DNA of 64,000 nucleotides, from the NCBI GenBank assembly GCA_963667455.2, contig CAXXFR010000026.1, positions 62,001 through 126,000 of the forward strand. The letters run 5' to 3'. Each line of letters starts with the position of its first letter. Position 1 is the stretch's first letter. A program made the translations under genes and the position numbers. The DNA is from Bin55 sp963667455. Lineage in GTDB: Bacteria > Pseudomonadota > Gammaproteobacteria > Pseudomonadales > Azotimanducaceae. Shown here piece after piece: positions 60,061-64,000 of the stretch. The notes under the pieces were generated by a model. The model did not search any database. It was not told where the DNA came from and saw only the letters and a program-made list of their open reading frames with translations.

Positions 60061-62677
60061 CTCCCCGGAGTCGCAGATCGAAGAGTTCAAGACGCGAGTC
60101 GGTCGAGTCGAACAGGGCTTGGCCGCACGATTCTGGCAGGGCGAGGATGTTGAACAACTGGTTCGAGCGCGTACACGCCACATCGATGGATTCCTAACGG
60201 AACTCTGGGAAGACTCGTTCGACGCTGAAGAACCAGTCGCACTCATCGCAGTGGGAGGCTACGGACGTGGAGAGCTACATCCCCACTCCGACATCGACTT
60301 ACTGATTCTGATCCACCGTCGTTTGCGGGAAGATCCCCGAATTGCGGCATTTGTTCGACTGCTTTGGGATTTGGATCTCGATATCGGACATAGCGTTCGT
60401 ACCGTTTCCGAGTGCTTGCAGGAAGCTCAAAGGGACGTTGCAGTGATGACCACCCTCATGGAGCGACGCCTGTTGGTGGGATCGGGCGATCTGGCATCCG
60501 AACTCGACAAGGTCATGCGAAGACGAAGACTGTGGCCGAGCTCTTCGTACTTCAGAGCAAAACACGACGAACAGGAAGCTCGGCACGACCGCTGGGGAGA
60601 TGTCGAATACGGGCTTGAACCCGACGTGAAGAACTCGCCAGGTGGACTACGAGATATCCAAACCGTCGGTTGGGTCACCAAGCGTCATTTCGACGCCAGT
60701 TCCGTCGAAGAACTCGTGCAACTCGAGATCCTTACTGAGTCGGAGCGAGACACGTTTGTTGCTGGACAACTATTTCTGTGGCGCGTTCGCTTTGCACTTC
60801 ATCTCTTGGCCGGTCGTAGACAGGATCATCTGGTCTTCGACTACCAGCGTCAGATCGCCGACCGTTTTGGCTATCGAGATTCCGAGGGTCTGCTCGCTGT
60901 GGAGTGCTTCATGCGTGACTACTACCGCCACGTGCTGGAGCTTCGAGAAGTCAACGACATCCTGCTTCAGCATTTCAATGAAGTGATTCTTCACCGAGGT
61001 CGAGAGGTCACAGAGAGCGTCAACGAACGGTTTCAACTGTGCAATGGCTACATCGAAGCGGTAGACGAGCAAGTGTTCTCCCGAAGCCCGGAATCGCTGT
61101 TGGAGATCTTTGTCTTAATGGCCAATCACAGCAAGATCAGTGGCGTCCGTGCTTCGACTATCCGGCTCATTCGAGAAAGTCTCGACCTCATCGACGCGAG
61201 ATTTCGCAGCAATCCAGCCGTCGCACGTCTCTTCATCGAACTTCTCCGCTCTCCCTACACGCTCGGAAGTCAACTGACACGTATGCGGCGCTACGGAATT
61301 CTTGGTCGTTACATTCCGGCATTCGGTCAGGTCGTAGGTCAAATGCAACATGATCTGTTTCACATCTATACCGTCGATGCACACACGATCATGGTTATTC
61401 GCCACATGCGACGATTCTTCATGCCGAAGTATCGAGACGACTTTCCCTTTGTCGTGGAAGCATTGCAGTACATCTCCAAAGTTGAACTGCTGTTTCTCGC
61501 CGGTTTGTTTCACGACATTGCGAAGGGTCGCGGTGGAGACCACTCGCAACTAAGCGCAATCGAAGCCAGCAACTTTTGCAGTTCACTTGGACTCTCCGCC
61601 GAAGATAGGGAACTTGTAACTTGGTTGGTTCAACATCATCTGGTTCTCTCGACGACGGCTCAACGGATGGACATTGACGATCCCCAAGTCGTCTCTCAGT
61701 TTGCAAACATGGTGGGATCTGAACGCAATCTCAGCTATCTGGTTGCGTTGACCGTGGCGGATATCAACGCGACCAACCCCAATCTCTGGAACGGTTGGCG
61801 AGCCTCCCTAATCAGCAAGCTCTACCGATCTGCTCGCGTAATGCTACGCTCGGCGGATAACGATTCTTCGGCTGTAGCAACGGTCGATCCTCAGGCAAAT
61901 CGGAACGAGGCAGAGACCGCGTTGGCTCAAATTGGGATCGGATCGGATGTGGCGGAACGAATATGGACCGATTCAGAAAATTCGATCGTGATGTATCACA
62001 ACGTGGACGATACGGTTCAGCTCACCGCAGGTATTCACCATCACGACTTCGAAGACGGTCCTTTCGTACGAACCAGCGACATCTTTGGCAGTACTCGTGG
62101 AGAGGAGGCAACCGAAGTATTCGTGTGCGCACCCAATCGGCCATTGTTGTTCGCCAATTGTGTTGCGATGTTGGACGAATTGCAACTGCAGGTGGTGAAC
62201 GCTCGTATTGTGACGGGCGAATCACAGATGTGCTACGACTCGTTCATCGTTCTGAACATGGATGGAGAACGCATAGGCGACGAGGAGCGAAAGCGACAGA
62301 TTTCCGAGCAGATTCGAAGTGCTCTTCACAACCCTTCAAAGCAACGCAAGCGTTTTCCTCGTAGAGTCTCGAGACAGCTGACACAATTTGTGCGACCTGC
62401 CACTTTGAAACTGACCTCTCCCAATGACGAAGGGAAATCAACGCTTGAACTGGTGGTTTCTGACAGACCTGGTTTGCTAGCACTAATTGCCGAGACCTTT
62501 GTCGAGCTGGATGTCGAGTTGCATGAAGCACGCATTGCAACGTTGGGCGAACGAGTGGAGGATCTGTTTGTCATTTCAGACTTGAATGGCAAACCTCTGC
62601 AGACAGGCTCCAGAACCGAGAGAATCGTAGATACTCTAACCGAGCGGATCGATGCCGCCATCCAAGATATCGCATGA
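60041..62677 (+). CDS. glnD: PII uridylyltransferase/uridylyl-removing enzyme
   Basis: The 878-residue nitrogen sensor adds UMP to PII when glutamine is low and removes it when high. It has the nucleotidyltransferase GGYGRGELHPHSDIDLL (72-88), an HD domain (LFHDIAKGRGGDHS near 490) and two C-terminal ACT domains (about 690-760 and 800-875, LELVVSDRPGLLALIAETF). This is a normal-length GlnD. The partner in the same pathway, GlnE, has a degenerate relative fused to AlkB at 16448. Confidence 0.97.
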   Translation: MKNLIDDSPESQIEEFKTRVGRVEQGLAARFWQGEDVEQLVRARTRHIDGFLTELWEDSFDAEEPVALIAVGGYGRGELHPHSDIDLLILIHRRLREDPRIAAFVRLLWDLDLDIGHSVRTVSECLQEAQRDVAVMTTLMERRLLVGSGDLASELDKVMRRRRLWPSSSYFRAKHDEQEARHDRWGDVEYGLEPDVKNSPGGLRDIQTVGWVTKRHFDASSVEELVQLEILTESERDTFVAGQLFLWRVRFALHLLAGRRQDHLVFDYQRQIADRFGYRDSEGLLAVECFMRDYYRHVLELREVNDILLQHFNEVILHRGREVTESVNERFQLCNGYIEAVDEQVFSRSPESLLEIFVLMANHSKISGVRASTIRLIRESLDLIDARFRSNPAVARLFIELLRSPYTLGSQLTRMRRYGILGRYIPAFGQVVGQMQHDLFHIYTVDAHTIMVIRHMRRFFMPKYRDDFPFVVEALQYISKVELLFLAGLFHDIAKGRGGDHSQLSAIEASNFCSSLGLSAEDRELVTWLVQHHLVLSTTAQRMDIDDPQVVSQFANMVGSERNLSYLVALTVADINATNPNLWNGWRASLISKLYRSARVMLRSADNDSSAVATVDPQANRNEAETALAQIGIGSDVAERIWTDSENSIVMYHNVDDTVQLTAGIHHHDFEDGPFVRTSDIFGSTRGEEATEVFVCAPNRPLLFANCVAMLDELQLQVVNARIVTGESQMCYDSFIVLNMDGERIGDEERKRQISEQIRSALHNPSKQRKRFPRRVSRQLTQFVRPATLKLTSPNDEGKSTLELVVSDRPGLLALIAETFVELDVELHEARIATLGERVEDLFVISDLNGKPLQTGSRTERIVDTLTERIDAAIQDIA

Positions 62678-62707
62678 GAAGTTACGTGCCAGGACCAATC
62701 TAGACCG

Positions 62708-63844
62708 ATGAGCAACGAGACCTTGAAGCTGGCCATGGACCTCATTGGTCGAGAGTCGGTCACGCCCAACGACGCCGGCTGTCAAGACCTCGTGGGTGCA
62801 CGTCTTAAGAAACTAGGGTTCCACGTGGAACACATGCCGGCTGGGGACGTTTCCAACCTCTGGTGTCGTCTGGGCGACTCCCATCCGGTGCTTTGTCTTG
62901 CCGGTCACACCGACGTGGTTCCGACGGGCAATCTCGATTTCTGGAACACCCCTCCCTTCGTTCCGACCATTGCTGACAACAAGCTGTACGGTCGAGGCGC
63001 AGCCGATATGAAGGCGAGTGTTGCGGCGATGGTCGTTGCGGTAGAGAGATTCGTAGCCAAGCATGAACAACCCGCCGGCTCGATCGCATTTTTGATCACC
63101 AGCGACGAAGAGGGACGCGCCATAGACGGAACTCGACACGTCATGGACCAGTTGAACCAGAGAAACGAGCTGTTCGATTGGTGCGTAGTGGGCGAACCGT
63201 CGTCGCATACGGTCTTCGGAGACACCATCCGCATTGGACGCCGAGGTTCGTTCGGCGGCACAATGACCGTCGAAGGAACGATTGGCCACGTCGCGTATCC
63301 CCAGCTCACTCCGAACGTCGTGCACCACACGCTACCGATCTTGCAGTCACTGGCTAACCGACAGTGGGATAGCGGCAATGAAGCGTTCTCGCCGACCACC
63401 TTTCAAATTTCCAACCTGCGAGCCGGGACGGGAGCCAACAATGTGATTCCGGGTGAAGTCTCCGTTGACTTCAACTTTCGGTACAACACAGAACAAACTC
63501 CCGACTCGCTCAGTTCAGCGATCGAAAAAGAGTTTTCCAAGCTGGCGGGCCGATTCCAATATCGGTTCGAGTGCGATTCCAACAGCAAGCCGTTCATTTC
63601 GAAACGTGGCGAGTTCATGTGCAAGGTGTTCGAAGTGGTTCAGGAAACGACCGGAGTCGTCCCGGTGCCATCGACGTCGGGTGGAACATCCGACGGAAGA
63701 TTCATCGTTCCCTGCGGAGTCGAAACTGTCGAACTCGGACCGGTCAACGCCTCGATCCACAAATACAACGAACACATCGCTGTTGATGAACTTGACGTGT
63801 TGACTGACACCTACGAAGCCATTTTGGAACGATTGCTCGTATGA
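62708..63844 (+). CDS. dapE: Succinyl-diaminopimelate desuccinylase
   Basis: The 378-residue M20 metallopeptidase acts in lysine/DAP synthesis, the pathway started by LysC. Metal-binding LAGHTDVVPTG, YGRGAADMKASVAAMVVA, ITSDEEGRAIDGT and WCVVGEPSS, and the C-terminal STSGGTSDGRFIV and VELGPVNASIHKYNE are present. It overlaps gspN by four bases (ATGA). Confidence 0.97.
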   Translation: MSNETLKLAMDLIGRESVTPNDAGCQDLVGARLKKLGFHVEHMPAGDVSNLWCRLGDSHPVLCLAGHTDVVPTGNLDFWNTPPFVPTIADNKLYGRGAADMKASVAAMVVAVERFVAKHEQPAGSIAFLITSDEEGRAIDGTRHVMDQLNQRNELFDWCVVGEPSSHTVFGDTIRIGRRGSFGGTMTVEGTIGHVAYPQLTPNVVHHTLPILQSLANRQWDSGNEAFSPTTFQISNLRAGTGANNVIPGEVSVDFNFRYNTEQTPDSLSSAIEKEFSKLAGRFQYRFECDSNSKPFISKRGEFMCKVFEVVQETTGVVPVPSTSGGTSDGRFIVPCGVETVELGPVNASIHKYNEHIAVDELDVLTDTYEAILERLLV

Positions 63845-64000
63845 AACGCATCTATATTGCAATTGGAGCGTTTGCCGTTGTGGCAGTCGTGATAGTTGCA
63901 ATGCCCGCAAGAGTGTTTGCGATGTTCGTCGACCAGTACGGCATTTCTCTGCTTGATACGAGAGGTACGGTCTGGAATGGATCCGCCGAGGTCATTGCTC
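63841..64000 (+). CDS. GspN-like type II secretion protein (5-prime part)
   Basis: The first 53 codons are in the window: a hydrophobic N-terminus (IAIGAFAVVAVVIVAM), PARVFAMFVDQYGISLLDT and the GTVWNGSAEVI motif typical of GspN. GspN is an inner-membrane component of type II secretion. It overlaps dapE by ATGA. Confidence 0.65.
   Translation, partial: MKRIYIAIGAFAVVAVVIVAMPARVFAMFVDQYGISLLDTRGTVWNGSAEVIA

Noticed and set aside
58837..60246. 469-codon minus-strand frame
   Set aside because: It is antisense to map, whose metal ligands are intact, and its composition (many Arg/Ser/Cys, no known domain) is that of a shadow frame.
1..64000. CRISPR arrays, insertion sequences, integrases, rRNA genes
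   Set aside because: No regularly spaced repeats, transposase or integrase frames, or rRNA sequence were found anywhere in the window.

Overview
The window looks like a gammaproteobacterial chromosome. Three conserved gene orders of that class support this: recA-recX-alaS-lysC-csrA-tRNA(Ser)-tRNA(Arg); mutS-fdxA meeting nlpD-pcm-truD-ftsB; and rpsB-tsf-pyrH-frr-uppS-cdsA-rseP-bamA-skp-lpxD-fabZ-lpxB-rnhB-dnaE-tilS-pyrG-kdsA-eno-ftsB. An outer membrane is implied by BamA, Skp, LpxB/LpxD, KdsA and GspN. Genes are packed tightly, with many GTGA/ATGA stop-start overlaps. A RiPP cluster with a Trp-halogenase-like enzyme, a BrnT-type toxin and an orphan HaeIII-like restriction enzyme would fit a host-associated marine (for example sponge) bacterium, but that lifestyle is inference.

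Layout. 1-1.2 kb: a BrnT-type toxin coupled to a large sacsin-like GHKL-type protein that starts like an antitoxin and runs off the left edge. 1.4-8.8 kb: two tRNAs, csrA, lysC, alaS, recX, a HaeIII-like endonuclease gene inserted between recX and recA, and recA with a LexA box. 9.0-28.5 kb: an accessory RiPP cluster. 28.8-33.8 kb: mutS, a tandem duplication carrying a small membrane-protein gene plus a copied mutS tail, and fdxA. 33.8-58.8 kb: a long block of housekeeping genes on the minus strand (cell envelope, lipid A, replication, translation). 59.3-64 kb: map-glnD-dapE-gspN on the plus strand, divergent from rpsB.

The RiPP cluster is the main accessory system. A plus-strand gene (12622-12873) encodes an 83-residue nitrile-hydratase-like leader ending in an Ala-Gly cleavage motif and the five-residue core LSCCW. 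All the other genes are on the minus strand: a flavin-dependent tryptophan-halogenase-like enzyme, a ThiF-like/YcaO cyclodehydratase fusion, an unrecognised protein, an AlkB-type di-iron hydroxylase fused to a degenerate GlnE-like domain, an NHLP leader domain fused to an alpha/alpha-toroid (squalene-cyclase-like) domain, two NHLM-type ABC exporters (one with a C39 peptidase), a short HlyD-like adaptor, and an MMPL/RND exporter with a LolA-like protein and an outer-membrane barrel. Reading these together, I infer a very small exported peptide with Cys-derived azolines and a halogenated C-terminal Trp, possibly further hydroxylated.

Several genes expected in the core blocks are missing from their usual places: lpxA (between fabZ and lpxB), dxr (between cdsA and rseP), ispD/ispF (between ftsB and truD), surE and rpoS (near pcm/nlpD), and accA (between dnaE and tilS). 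They may lie elsewhere in the genome.
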